A DNA stretch of 64,000 nucleotides from Flavobacterium cutihirudinis (GTDB taxonomy: Bacteria; Bacteroidota; Bacteroidia; Flavobacteriales; Flavobacteriaceae), in assembly GCF_003385895.1 (NCBI RefSeq), contig NZ_QRDQ01000013.1, positions 84,556 to 148,555 on the forward strand, read 5' to 3'. A model generated the notes under the pieces. It did not search any database. It was not told the DNA's origin and was given only the letters and a program-made list of their open reading frames with translations. Numbering within the stretch: position 1 is the stretch's first letter; each line of letters opens with the position of its first letter. The position numbers and the translations under genes were made by a program. Positions 54,552 through 63,279 of the stretch are shown one piece after another.

Positions 54552-54667
54552 CCTGCAAGGTTTTTAAAACCTTGTAGGTATTTATTTTTTTGCAAAAACT
54601 CTAATTTCTAAACTATAGTAATAATGACACTTAAAATTATACCTACTAGGTTTTAAAAACCTTGCAG
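54552..54667. repeat. Pair of inverted palindromic repeats (CCTGCAAGGTTTT type)
   Basis: Two 26-27 base palindromes, at 54552-54578 and 54642-54667, are inverted copies of one another with 63 bases between. Together they could fold into a long cruciform. They occupy the gap between the two GH92 genes and resemble the palindrome at 31204-31230. Confidence 0.75.
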
Positions 54668-54696
54668 GAACTGTAAACTGATACTGCGACTAAAAA

Positions 54697-56973
54697 CTAA
54701 AGCGGTCTATCTTCTTTTTTTACACCAAATGTTGCAGATGGTTTACTTCCCATATACAATTTTAACTCTCCGCCTTTCACTATCATATCATGAGTAATGT
54801 AAGATTTTGAATAAGGCTTTCCGTTGTACTCCGCTTTCTGAATATAAATATTGGTTGCACTATTATCAATTGCATTTACTGTAAATGAAATTCCTTTTTT
54901 ATAATGAATTGTTGCCGTATTTACTAATGGACTTCCCAAAACATAAACTCCATTTGCAGGATTAACAGAATAAAATCCCATTGAAGATAAAATGTACCAA
55001 GCCGACATCTGACCTAAGTCTTCATTACCACACAATCCGTCAGGTTTTGTAGAATAAAACTTATCATCAATTTCTCTGATTAATTTTGCCGTTTTCCAAG
55101 GTTCACCAGCAAAAGCATATAAATATGGAATATGGTGATTTGGTTCATTTCCTTGCGCATATTGACCAATTAAACCACTGATATCAGGAGAAATTTCTTC
55201 ACCTTCAACTTTGTCTGTAATTTGAAAAAGTGAATCTAATTTGTTCAAAAATTTACTTTCACTTCCAAATAAATCAATTAAGCCATAAGGATCATGAGGA
55301 ACTAACCAAGTATATTGCCATGCATTTCCTTCAACATAATCATCTTTTCGGTGTGCAGACGAAAGCGGATTAAATGGAGTTCTCCAATTTCCGTTTGTCA
55401 ATTTACCTCTCATGAATGTGGTTTCTTTATCGAAATAAAGTTTGTACAAATTGGCTCTTTTCGAGAAATATTCGTAGTCTTCTGTTTTGTTTAAAGCTTT
55501 CGCCATTTGTGCAATCGAATAATCATCAATAGCATATTCTAAAGCATTACCAACAGATTCTAACATTTTATCGGCAGGAATATATTCCAATTTTTGAACG
55601 TAATCCATTCCGTCGCGCGTTTGCATTGCAGTCTTTTTCATTGCTTCATAAGCTAACTCCACATCATAATCGCGGTATCCTTTCAAATAAGCATCGGCAA
55701 TTACAGCAATCGAATGATTTCCGTTCATCGTGTTTGTTTCATTCCCCATTAAATGCCAAACAGGTAATCTTCCCTGCTGCTGATAAATAGCCAAAAATGA
55801 TTTTACAATATCATTGATTTTATCTGCTTGTGTTATTGTGTACAATGGATGCAGACCACGATAAGTATCCCAAAGTGAAAAAGTGGTGTAATTGGTAAAA
55901 TCTGCTTTTTCGTATACTTTTTTATCCGTTCCTCTGTAATCTCCGTTTACATCATTAAAAATGGAAGGCGCAAACATGGTGTGATATAATGAAGTGTAGA
56001 AAACCTTCATTGTTTTATCATTTCCTGTGATCTGAATTTTATTCAATTCAGCATTCCATTTTGAAGTAGCCGTTTTAACCGTTTTATCAAAATCCCAGTT
56101 TGGGATTTCGGCTTTTATATTAGCGGAAGCGTTTTCAGAACTTACAGGAGAAATTCCAACTTTTACTAAAACTTGTTTGTTTTTTAAAGATGCAAAATCC
56201 AGTACCGCTTTGATTTGAAGTCCTTCACCCTCATTTCCTGAAACTGCTGTTTTATTATCGTACAACGCCAAATTTGAAATTGGTTCAGAAAATTCCATTG
56301 TGAAGAAAATACGCTGATCTGTAGCCCATCCCTCAGAAAAACGATATCCGGCAAGTGTAGTTGCATTTATCTTTTTGATATAAGTTTTTACCGGTTTATC
56401 CCAACCCACTCCATCGGCAAGATCTAATAAAACATGAGCGTCTGCAGTACTATTAAAAGTATATTTATGAAAACCAACTCGTTCCGAAGCTGTCATTTCT
56501 GCTTTAATTTTGTATTTATCAAGTATAACGCTGTAATAACCTGGCTTAACAACTTCATTTTCATGTGAAAAATAAGAACCATAACCGTTTACCATATCTT
56601 CTTTTGTTCCTTTAAAAAGCGGAACTTTTCCGGAAACGGGTAATAAAAGGATATCATTTAAATCGCCAATTCCGGTACCACTTAAATGTGTATGTGTAAA
56701 ACCTAAAATTGTATTACTTGCATAATTATAGCCACTGCACCAATCCCAACCTTCAAAAATATTTACCGGCCCTAACTGAACCGCTCCAAAAGGTACATTT
56801 GCTCCTACAAAAACGTGTCCGTGCCCCGCAGATCCGATAAGCGGATTTACATATTTTGTGTAATCAATATTATTTTGTTTTACATTTTTTTTCTGTGCTA
56901 CTACAGGATTAGCAAACAATAAATGGAAAGCAATAATACCGCTCAGTGCTATTTTATTGTATTTTTTAAACAT
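54697..56973 (-). CDS. GH92 exo-alpha-mannosidase, secreted
   Basis: A 758-residue GH92 protein with signal peptide (1-27, ends VVAQ) and the canonical opening YTKYVNPLIGSAGHGHVFVG, then GWDWCSGYNY and GFTHTHLSGTGIGD. The active-site stretch near 648 is GNEDLGQMSAWYILSSMGFYSV, with the full canonical Glu-Asp and Gln. It is the most typical of the three copies. It lies 150 bp after the beta-mannosidase gene and 161 bp before the next GH92. Periplasmic trimming of alpha-mannose before the beta-mannosyl core is attacked is the likely role. Confidence 0.94.
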   Translation of the reverse strand: MFKKYNKIALSGIIAFHLLFANPVVAQKKNVKQNNIDYTKYVNPLIGSAGHGHVFVGANVPFGAVQLGPVNIFEGWDWCSGYNYASNTILGFTHTHLSGTGIGDLNDILLLPVSGKVPLFKGTKEDMVNGYGSYFSHENEVVKPGYYSVILDKYKIKAEMTASERVGFHKYTFNSTADAHVLLDLADGVGWDKPVKTYIKKINATTLAGYRFSEGWATDQRIFFTMEFSEPISNLALYDNKTAVSGNEGEGLQIKAVLDFASLKNKQVLVKVGISPVSSENASANIKAEIPNWDFDKTVKTATSKWNAELNKIQITGNDKTMKVFYTSLYHTMFAPSIFNDVNGDYRGTDKKVYEKADFTNYTTFSLWDTYRGLHPLYTITQADKINDIVKSFLAIYQQQGRLPVWHLMGNETNTMNGNHSIAVIADAYLKGYRDYDVELAYEAMKKTAMQTRDGMDYVQKLEYIPADKMLESVGNALEYAIDDYSIAQMAKALNKTEDYEYFSKRANLYKLYFDKETTFMRGKLTNGNWRTPFNPLSSAHRKDDYVEGNAWQYTWLVPHDPYGLIDLFGSESKFLNKLDSLFQITDKVEGEEISPDISGLIGQYAQGNEPNHHIPYLYAFAGEPWKTAKLIREIDDKFYSTKPDGLCGNEDLGQMSAWYILSSMGFYSVNPANGVYVLGSPLVNTATIHYKKGISFTVNAIDNSATNIYIQKAEYNGKPYSKSYITHDMIVKGGELKLYMGSKPSATFGVKKEDRPL

Positions 56974-57123
56974 ATTCTTTTATAATTTGATTTGCATAAA
57001 TTGCCCGCTGGTTAAACGATTACATCAATCTATGCCGCTATTTTTTATCTCAGAATTTTAAATCTCAAGAAAGACGCACTTTAGCGCGACTCAACAAAAA
57101 CTTTTGTACCAAAACTTAGAACC

Positions 57124-59112
57124 TTAGTACCTTGCTAAAACATCGTATAAAGAGAAAACTTTCACTTGTGGCTTCGATAATTTGCCTTCAAAAGAAATTG
57201 TTCTTTCTTCTCCGGCCTTAAGATCAATATAGTTGTCACTCCATTTTCCTGTATAACCTTTTATAGAAACGTATACATATTTTGCAGCCTTAGAAGATTT
57301 TAAAATGATTTTATTTCCTGAAACTTTCCATGTTATTTTTGGATCTTCTAATTTCAAATCAATCGGACGAGTCAAATCAATTTCAGGAGTTTTATCATCT
57401 CTGTACGCTTCTTTTATTGCATACCAAGCCGCTTTTGGCTCTCGATTGTAATAATCGGTAACACTCCAGCTTGCTACTGGCCAGCAATCATTAAGCTGCC
57501 AAACCAATGTTCCCATATTATAAGGCGCTTTTGACCTTTGAATTCCGATAATATTTTTTAAAGAATAATATTGCAGACATTGCGTGAGATATGTATAATC
57601 TTCGACATTCATTTTCTTAATCTTGGTCGAATCAATAAAATATCGACTTAGATAAGAATCTATTTTCATAAATCCTTTTCCGGCTTTTAAATGCGCTTCT
57701 AAAATATCAGAGTACAAATAACGATCTTCCGGTAAAGTAAAGGCTTCTACTGAAGAGTAATTTGGCATTGCCAACATTCCGTATTCACTAACAAAACGAC
57801 CGGTTTTAGAGTTCGCTATTTCTATATCGTCAAGTCCCCACCAAATCCCCCAATAATGGCTGTCTCCTTGTGTAAGACTTTCTTTTTTTCCCCATCCAAA
57901 TAAAGGTGAAGAACTTACATAAGGTCTTTTATTATCAACTTCTTTTACCCATTTTGGAATACTATCCTGAAACAAACGAACATAATCATGCCAGATACGA
58001 GTTGAATCTTGTTTCGACATTTTCATAGCTTTCTGCCAGCCCCAATTTTTAAAAGCTTCATCGGCTTCATTGTTTCCGCACCATAAAACAATGCTTTTAT
58101 GATGACGAAGACGTTTTACCTGATACTGCACTTCTGCTTTTACATTATCGAAAAAAGCTTTGTCGCCCGGTACCATTGTACCAGCAAACATAAAGTCTTG
58201 CCAAACGTAAATTCCGTTTTTATCACATAAGTCATAAAAATAATCGTCTTCATAAATTCCGCCACCCCAAATACGAAGCATATTCATATTGGCATCTTTG
58301 GCTGTAGAAATCACTTTTTCATATTCTTTTTTTGTCATACGCGAAAGAAAAGCGTCTGACGGAATATAATTGGCACCTTTCATATAAACCGGTTTTCCGT
58401 CAATTTTAAAGTAAAATGACTTCCCAATACTATCCGGTTGCTGTACCAATTCAATTTTGCGGTCCATCACGTACGGTTTTTCTGGAGTCTTTGTGTCATA
58501 AACTTCCAAACGTGGCGTTTTCCAAATTCCGCAAGTAGTAAATTTAGGTCCCCAATCCCATCCAAAATGATATTGTGCTTTTCGAGCATAAAGGCGTGGA
58601 TTGTCAGGAATAACAAAAGGCAAATCTTTTTTGGCAAGTGAATCAACAACATTTTGTGCCGATTTAAATACGACTACCAATTCATTATTTCCAGTCTTCA
58701 GCAAATTTTTTACTTCCACACGCCACTGACGAAACATATTGTCAGCTTTTAAAATCTGTTTATTATTTAGGTAAACTGTAGCGTAAGTATCTAATCCGTC
58801 AAAAACCAACTCAGCATTTTTCTTTTTTAATGTTGCGTCGGTAAGTTTAAAAGTTGTTTTGTATTCCCAATCTTTTAGGTCAATCCATTGCAGTTTTTTT
58901 TCGTTATCCCTGTAAAATGGATCAGGAATTGTTTTATTGCGTAATAAATCAGTGTGAATTTCTCCCGGAACTGTTGCGGGAAACCATTTTTCAGTTTTTA
59001 TTTCGCGATACTGCCAACCTGTCTTTATATCAATATTTTGAGCTTGAGCCGCAAAAGAAAAGCTTGCAACGCAAATACCAACAAACCAATAAAAGCTACT
59101 TTTATACTTCAT
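57124..59112 (-). CDS. GH2 beta-mannosidase, short form lacking two Ig-like domains
   Basis: Hydrolyses terminal beta-mannose, as in the Man-beta-1,4-GlcNAc core. The protein has 662 residues and a signal peptide (1-24, ends AQAQ). The N-terminal sugar-binding sandwich covers about 25-206 and ends YHFGWDWGPKFTTCGIWKTPRLEVYD. The barrel begins almost at once (SFYFKIDGKPVYMKGANYIPSDAF, about 231-255), with acid/base Glu349 in WCGNNEAD and nucleophile Glu443 in VSEYG. In usual homologues of about 820-860 residues an Ig-like domain of about 100 residues separates these parts. After the barrel (NDCWPVASWSVTDY) only one small sandwich remains (about 588-662). Both catalytic residues are intact with normal spacing. 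A predicted LacI operator lies 438 bp upstream. Confidence 0.9.
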   Translation of the reverse strand: MKYKSSFYWFVGICVASFSFAAQAQNIDIKTGWQYREIKTEKWFPATVPGEIHTDLLRNKTIPDPFYRDNEKKLQWIDLKDWEYKTTFKLTDATLKKKNAELVFDGLDTYATVYLNNKQILKADNMFRQWRVEVKNLLKTGNNELVVVFKSAQNVVDSLAKKDLPFVIPDNPRLYARKAQYHFGWDWGPKFTTCGIWKTPRLEVYDTKTPEKPYVMDRKIELVQQPDSIGKSFYFKIDGKPVYMKGANYIPSDAFLSRMTKKEYEKVISTAKDANMNMLRIWGGGIYEDDYFYDLCDKNGIYVWQDFMFAGTMVPGDKAFFDNVKAEVQYQVKRLRHHKSIVLWCGNNEADEAFKNWGWQKAMKMSKQDSTRIWHDYVRLFQDSIPKWVKEVDNKRPYVSSSPLFGWGKKESLTQGDSHYWGIWWGLDDIEIANSKTGRFVSEYGMLAMPNYSSVEAFTLPEDRYLYSDILEAHLKAGKGFMKIDSYLSRYFIDSTKIKKMNVEDYTYLTQCLQYYSLKNIIGIQRSKAPYNMGTLVWQLNDCWPVASWSVTDYYNREPKAAWYAIKEAYRDDKTPEIDLTRPIDLKLEDPKITWKVSGNKIILKSSKAAKYVYVSIKGYTGKWSDNYIDLKAGEERTISFEGKLSKPQVKVFSLYDVLARY

Positions 59113-59393
59113 TTTACCGAATTCCTATTTTATTATTTTTATCAAATTAATCGCTGGCAGTTTGAGAAGGGCGATCGGTTTTCGCAATCGGCTCCTTCTC
59201 TTTTAGGTTTTAAATCAGAATAACAGTAACTAACAAAATATCCAGAAATCATTTCCTTTTTTACGGCTGCCAGGCTTAACTTATTTTATATTTTTGATTG
59301 CATAGACAATCATTTTATTTCTCTTTTATTTTTTTTTGCTTAATTTAAACTGAAATCAGCAAAATCAAAATCTTCCGAAAATTAAATTTAAAA

Positions 59394-59427
59394 TAAGCCG
59401 GGAGTTACAGGATTTCTACCCGGCTTA
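59394..59427 (-). terminator. Hairpin with T-rich minus-strand exit (terminator or attenuator)
   Basis: Nine-pair stem TAAGCCGGG/CCCGGCTTA around a 16-base loop. On the minus strand it is followed by TTTTAAATTT. It could end the lacI transcript or, if the promoter near 59534-59565 is used, act as an attenuator inside the leader of the beta-mannosidase operon. Confidence 0.6.
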
Positions 59428-59533
59428 ATTCAACTAACTAACCAAAATTTTTAACTCATTTACACCCCACAATCAACTTTATAATGGGTTGTGTTTCTTA
59501 TACACTTTTAATCAGGCTGGCTTTTACACTAAC

Positions 59534-59565
59534 CAAATCTTATTTTCAGACTAAAACGATTTAGT
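59534..59565 (-). promoter_or_regulatory. Perfect LacI-type operator upstream of the beta-mannosidase operon
   Basis: ACTAAAACGATTTAGT at 59550-59565 is a near-palindrome with the central CG typical of LacI-family operators. On the minus strand TAAGATTTG (59534-59542 complement) resembles a -7 element with one extra spacer base. It lies 57 bp behind the lacI stop codon. Confidence 0.65.
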
Positions 59566-59621
59566 GAAATGGCAAAAAAAAACGAAACGTTTTTTTCTTT
59601 TCTTTTTAATATTTCAAAAAA

Positions 59622-60632
59622 TCAGACAGACTCCCTGATTATCAGATCGCCCTTTTTTAAACTTTTTTCGACTTTAAATGTTTCAATATTTGTCATTTGA
59701 CTCATTAAAAGTTCTATCGCTTTGATTCCAATATCTACAATTGGCTGCGCAATTACACTTATTGTTGGTGAATGCAATTTGAAACTGTCATGATCATCAA
59801 AACTTATTATCGAAATATCTTCAGGAATATTAATTCCTAGTCCTCTCAAAGCCTGAAGCCCCGAAAGCCCCATATAATTTGTTAAAAATAAAACGGCATC
59901 AATTTCTTTATTTTTCTTAAAAAAACTTACCAGACCGTCAATTCTTGTTTGTTCATTACTATGATAATCCAAATGAAGCACAAGTTCTTCCTTATACATT
60001 CCTTCTTCTTTCAAAGCATCTCTGTAACCATCTTCCCTTAATTTCATCTGAATCATTTCAGAAGTATTATTCACGACGGCAATATTTTTGCGATCCTTCT
60101 TAATCAAAAATTTTGTAGCCGAATTTGCTGCTTCATAATTGTCCATTACTACGTGGCTTACATTTTGATCCGGAAAATATCTGTCAATCAAAACCATAGG
60201 TTTTTTCAACTTTAATAGAAGATCTATTTTCTTTTCAAGATTTTGAGTCGGAGTAATAATAAAACCATCCACATTAGCTTGTAAAAGACTATGAATCAAC
60301 TCTTCAGAACGTTCATCATCATCTCCCGTACTACAGTAAAAAACTCTGTAATCAATATTTCTCGCTTCCTCTTCAATTATACGCGCAAGATCAGAAAAGA
60401 ACTGATTCGAAATATCCTCCACAATAAGCCCAATAGATCTTGTCTTCCCAGTTCTTAAACTAGTAGCAATCATGCTTGGCCTATAATTAAGTTTTTCTGC
60501 TACATCTTGTACTTTCTTAATAACAGCAGCGCTAATACCCATTTTCTCACCCTTCCCATTTATAACAAAAGATACCGTAGAAATAGAAACCTGAGCTTCT
60601 GTAGCAATATCTTTTATGGTAATCTTTTTCAT
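59622..60632 (-). CDS. LacI-family transcriptional regulator
   Basis: Start chosen at MKKITIKDIATEAQVS, the family's usual beginning; a longer form would add 17 residues with no match. The product has 336 residues. The helix-turn-helix covers about 4-24 (IKDIATEAQVSISTVSFVING), with the hinge near RPSMIATSLRTGKT. A periplasmic-binding-protein-like sensor domain follows (about 62-330: SIGLIVEDISNQFFSDL, YCSTGDD, VDGFIITPTQNL, IISFDDHDSF). A near-copy of ACTAAAACGATTTAGT overlaps its own promoter. Similar sites at the glycosylasparaginase operon, the mannosidase operon and the manA divergon define a probable local regulon. The effector is likely a sugar from N-glycan breakdown; mannose is a guess. 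Confidence 0.94.
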   Translation of the reverse strand: MKKITIKDIATEAQVSISTVSFVINGKGEKMGISAAVIKKVQDVAEKLNYRPSMIATSLRTGKTRSIGLIVEDISNQFFSDLARIIEEEARNIDYRVFYCSTGDDDERSEELIHSLLQANVDGFIITPTQNLEKKIDLLLKLKKPMVLIDRYFPDQNVSHVVMDNYEAANSATKFLIKKDRKNIAVVNNTSEMIQMKLREDGYRDALKEEGMYKEELVLHLDYHSNEQTRIDGLVSFFKKNKEIDAVLFLTNYMGLSGLQALRGLGINIPEDISIISFDDHDSFKLHSPTISVIAQPIVDIGIKAIELLMSQMTNIETFKVEKSLKKGDLIIRESV

Positions 60633-60670
60633 GAAGCGTGCTGATATTAAATTATCATTAATCTTAATCA

Positions 60671-60707
60671 CAAATATAAACAAAAATAGAAACTAAAACG
60701 ATTTTGT
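60671..60707 (-). promoter_or_regulatory. lacI promoter with overlapping operator
   Basis: On the minus strand TATATTTG (60671-60678) is a full match to the TAnnTTTG -7 element, 39 bp before the start codon. The palindrome ACTAAAACGATTTTGT at 60692-60707 covers the expected -33 region, consistent with autorepression. It differs by one base from the consensus shared by the other sites. Confidence 0.68.
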
Positions 60708-60833
60708 AAACATTATATTTAAATAAATCATTTATTTATCGTTAATATTAAATATAATTCATAGCAATTATAAGACTTTTACAGCTAATATCTTATTAAA
60801 AACACTATTATTTTCAAAGATTCCAAAAGAAAA

Positions 60834-61802
60834 CTAAACGATACAAACTTCTAAAACAGCTGCGTTGCCATTAAGACTGAAACTTTTTAGCGCCGCTGGA
60901 ACTAAAACTGTATCTCCTTTTTTATAAATATACTTTTCATTTTCGCTTTCAATTTCAAAATTACCATCAACACACATATACACAGTAAAACTTTTACCGT
61001 TTTTACTAACTTCTACTTTTCCATCCAAAGGAAGATAATTTGTTGTAAAATAAGGACAGTCAACTATTACATTCGATTGATTAAAAACTTTATCGTAGTT
61101 TTTAAAAGTTTCGACCTTATTATAATTGATCGCATCAAGTGCTAAATCCACATGCAATTCTCTTTTGTTGCCTTGTGCATCAACTCGATCAAAATCATAT
61201 AAACGATAGGTAATATCAGATGTCTGTTGAATTTCAGCAACTACTAAACCGGCTCCAATTGCATGAACTGTCCCTGTTTCAAGAAAAAAAACATCTCCCG
61301 ATTTTGCTTTCACATCATCCAAGATAGAGACAAGAGTATTATTTTCTAAATGATTCAAATATTCTTCCTTATTAGAATCTTCTTTAAAGCCAACGATAAT
61401 ACGCGAATCCGTATCTGCTTGCATTACGTACCACATTTCAGTTTTTCCGAAAGAATTATGACGTTCTTTAGCTAATTTATCGTTTGGATGAACCTGAATA
61501 GAGAGATCTTCTCTCGCATCAAGATATTTAAACAATAAAGGAAATTGCTTTCCGAATCGGGCATGAACAGCTGTTCCTAAAACCTCGTCTGGTGATTCAT
61601 TAATAATATCCATTAATGATTTCCCTTTTAATGATCCATTCGCTATAATACTTACGTCTCCTTCAACAGTAGATAATTCCCAGCTTTCTCCAGTAATTTT
61701 TGAGTTTATTGGTTTATTAAGAATTGTTTTTAATTTTTCTCCTCCCCAAATTCTTTCTTTCAGAATCGGCTCAAATTGCATTGGATACATTTTTGCACTC
61801 AT
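60834..61802 (-). CDS. manA: Mannose-6-phosphate isomerase (class I/ManA-type)
   Basis: Converts mannose-6-phosphate to fructose-6-phosphate. Start placed at MSAKMYPMQFEPILKERIWGG (322 residues); upstream codons give a basic extension without support. The cupin metal site is visible in LSIQVHPNDKLA (Gln and His ligands), KTEMWYVM (Glu ligand) and VFFLETGTVHAIGAG (His ligand). The catalytic-region Arg lies in ITYRLYDFDR. The short form is typical of Bacillus and Bacteroidota. In this window it completes the route for mannose freed by GH92, GH125 and beta-mannosidase, with the ROK kinase as the likely source of the 6-phosphate. It is divergent from the peptidase-like lipoprotein gene, with a LacI-type operator between. 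Confidence 0.94.
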   Translation of the reverse strand: MSAKMYPMQFEPILKERIWGGEKLKTILNKPINSKITGESWELSTVEGDVSIIANGSLKGKSLMDIINESPDEVLGTAVHARFGKQFPLLFKYLDAREDLSIQVHPNDKLAKERHNSFGKTEMWYVMQADTDSRIIVGFKEDSNKEEYLNHLENNTLVSILDDVKAKSGDVFFLETGTVHAIGAGLVVAEIQQTSDITYRLYDFDRVDAQGNKRELHVDLALDAINYNKVETFKNYDKVFNQSNVIVDCPYFTTNYLPLDGKVEVSKNGKSFTVYMCVDGNFEIESENEKYIYKKGDTVLVPAALKSFSLNGNAAVLEVCIV

Positions 61803-62259
61803 GTTTGATGTTTTTATTTTAATTATTACTTTTTTATTTATTTCATTCTTTATTGAAAATAGCCATTCCCCAATCGACAAAAACATCTGTTTGATTTTTG
61901 TATGAATGGAATTGTCACTTTTCTTATTTCATGACTGTGAACTTACGTCATAAACAGCACTCTTTCTGTCTTAATAAGTAATCGTTTTAAACTATTTCCC
62001 TTTCGGAAGAAAACTAAAATTAATAATCACTATGCACAGGTTTTCATTAGTATAACAACTAACAAACAGTTCCTATTTCTTAATTTCAAATAGCTAAAAC
62101 GATTTAGTAAAAATAGCAAAAAAATATAATCACAAACAAATTAATTAATAAAAAGAGTTCCCTTATCTAAATCTTAATAAATACTGTTAAAAAGCTGCAC
62201 TTTAATTCGTATTTTAGATTTATAAAAATCAAAACGTCTAACTATAAATAAAAAAGAAA
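61803..62259. other. Divergent intergenic region between manA and the peptidase-like gene, 457 bp
   Basis: No gene seen. The AT-rich spacer contains a perfect LacI-type operator at 62093-62108 and a weaker half-like match near 61979-61990 (TAATCGTTTTAA). No convincing TAnnTTTG element was placed for either gene. Confidence 0.6.
62093..62108. promoter_or_regulatory. LacI-type operator in the manA divergon
   Basis: GCTAAAACGATTTAGT contains the full CTAAAACGATTTAG core seen at 59551-59564. It is 152 bp before the peptidase-like gene and about 290 bp before manA, so it could control either or both. Confidence 0.62.
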
Positions 62260-63279
62260 ATGCGTCAAATACTATTACTTTTAGTGTTTCTACTTTTGAT
62301 CTCCTGCAAAAAAGAAGGCCAGACAGATTCTTTAGCAAATTATTTCACGTACAAGGAAACAAGTCCGATTCAAAGTGCTGGTGTTAAAATGATTCCAATA
62401 AAAACACCTGTTGGCAATTTTAAAGTTTGGACAAAACGATTTGGGAATAATCCTAAAATTAAAATTTTGCTATTACACGGAGGCCCAGCAATGACTCACG
62501 AATATATGGAATGTTTTGAAACATTTTTTCAGCGTGAAGGCTTCGAATTTTACGAATACGATCAGCTTGGATCTTACTACAGCGACCAACCCAAAGACAG
62601 CAGTTTATGGACAACAGACCGTTTTGTAGACGAAGTAGAGCAAGTTCGTAAAGCTATTAATGCAGACAAAAATAACTTCTATATACTTGGAAATTCGTGG
62701 GGTGGAATTCTAGCTATGGAATACGCTCTAAAACATCAGGACAAAATAAAAGGCCTTCTTGTAGCTAATATGGTGGCAAGTGCACCTGAGTACGGAAAAT
62801 ATGCTAAGGATGTTCTCGCAAAACAAATGAAGCCGGAAATCCTGGCTGAAATTAGAGCAATCGAAGCAAAAAAAGATTTTTCTAATCCGAGATACATGGA
62901 ATTGTTAATCCCTAATTTTTATAAAAAACATCTTTGCCGACTAGAGGAATCTCCTGACGGTTTAAATCGTGCTAACAAACACATGAACAGTGAAATTTAC
63001 ACTATGATGCAGGGACCAAGCGAATTCGGAATCAGCGGAAGATTAGCTAATTGGGACATAAAAAGTAGACTACATGAAATAACTGTCCCTACCTTAATGA
63101 TAGGAGCAAAATATGATACTATGGATCCAAAAGCAATGGAAGAACAAAGTAAATTAGTCAAAAATGGACAATATCTATACTGCCCAAACGGTAGCCACTT
63201 GGCCATGTGGGATGATCAAAAAATCTTTATGAATGGGGTCATAGAATTTATAAAGGAGGTTGACAGCAAAAAAATCTAA
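62260..63279 (+). CDS. Prolyl aminopeptidase-like alpha/beta hydrolase, lipoprotein
   Basis: A 339-residue lipoprotein (lipobox LISC, Cys16). The S33-type peptidase features are HGGPAMTHEY (73-82, oxyanion region), nucleophile Ser146 in LGNSWGG, a candidate Asp in MIGAKYDTMDPK and a His in NGSHLAMW, so the triad is intact. The family includes proline iminopeptidases that free N-terminal amino acids from small peptides. With a LacI-type operator in front and a glycosylasparaginase in the presumed regulon, it may trim glycopeptides at the cell surface or periplasm. A non-peptidase esterase role cannot be excluded. Confidence 0.87.
   Translation: MRQILLLLVFLLLISCKKEGQTDSLANYFTYKETSPIQSAGVKMIPIKTPVGNFKVWTKRFGNNPKIKILLLHGGPAMTHEYMECFETFFQREGFEFYEYDQLGSYYSDQPKDSSLWTTDRFVDEVEQVRKAINADKNNFYILGNSWGGILAMEYALKHQDKIKGLLVANMVASAPEYGKYAKDVLAKQMKPEILAEIRAIEAKKDFSNPRYMELLIPNFYKKHLCRLEESPDGLNRANKHMNSEIYTMMQGPSEFGISGRLANWDIKSRLHEITVPTLMIGAKYDTMDPKAMEEQSKLVKNGQYLYCPNGSHLAMWDDQKIFMNGVIEFIKEVDSKKI

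Larger units (their letters stand above)
59113..59621. other. Leader and promoter region of the beta-mannosidase operon, 509 bp
   Basis: No gene seen. It contains, from the lacI side, the operator at 59550-59565, a GC-rich hairpin at 59394-59427 (listed separately) and another imperfect hairpin at 59164-59200 (GAGAAGG/CCTTCTC) close to the beta-mannosidase start. If transcription begins near the operator, the leader would exceed 400 bases. Confidence 0.6.

Noticed and set aside
57011..57024. GTTAAACGATTACA between beta-mannosidase and GH92 as another LacI-type operator
   Set aside because: Only the core AAACGATT is shared and the palindrome is broken on both sides. A similar weak match near 61979-61990 was set aside for the same reason.
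59622..60683. Longer start for the LacI-family protein
   Set aside because: The extra 17 residues do not match the family, and the TATATTTG element would lie only about 12 bp from that start's upstream codons toward the gene, leaving no usable leader.
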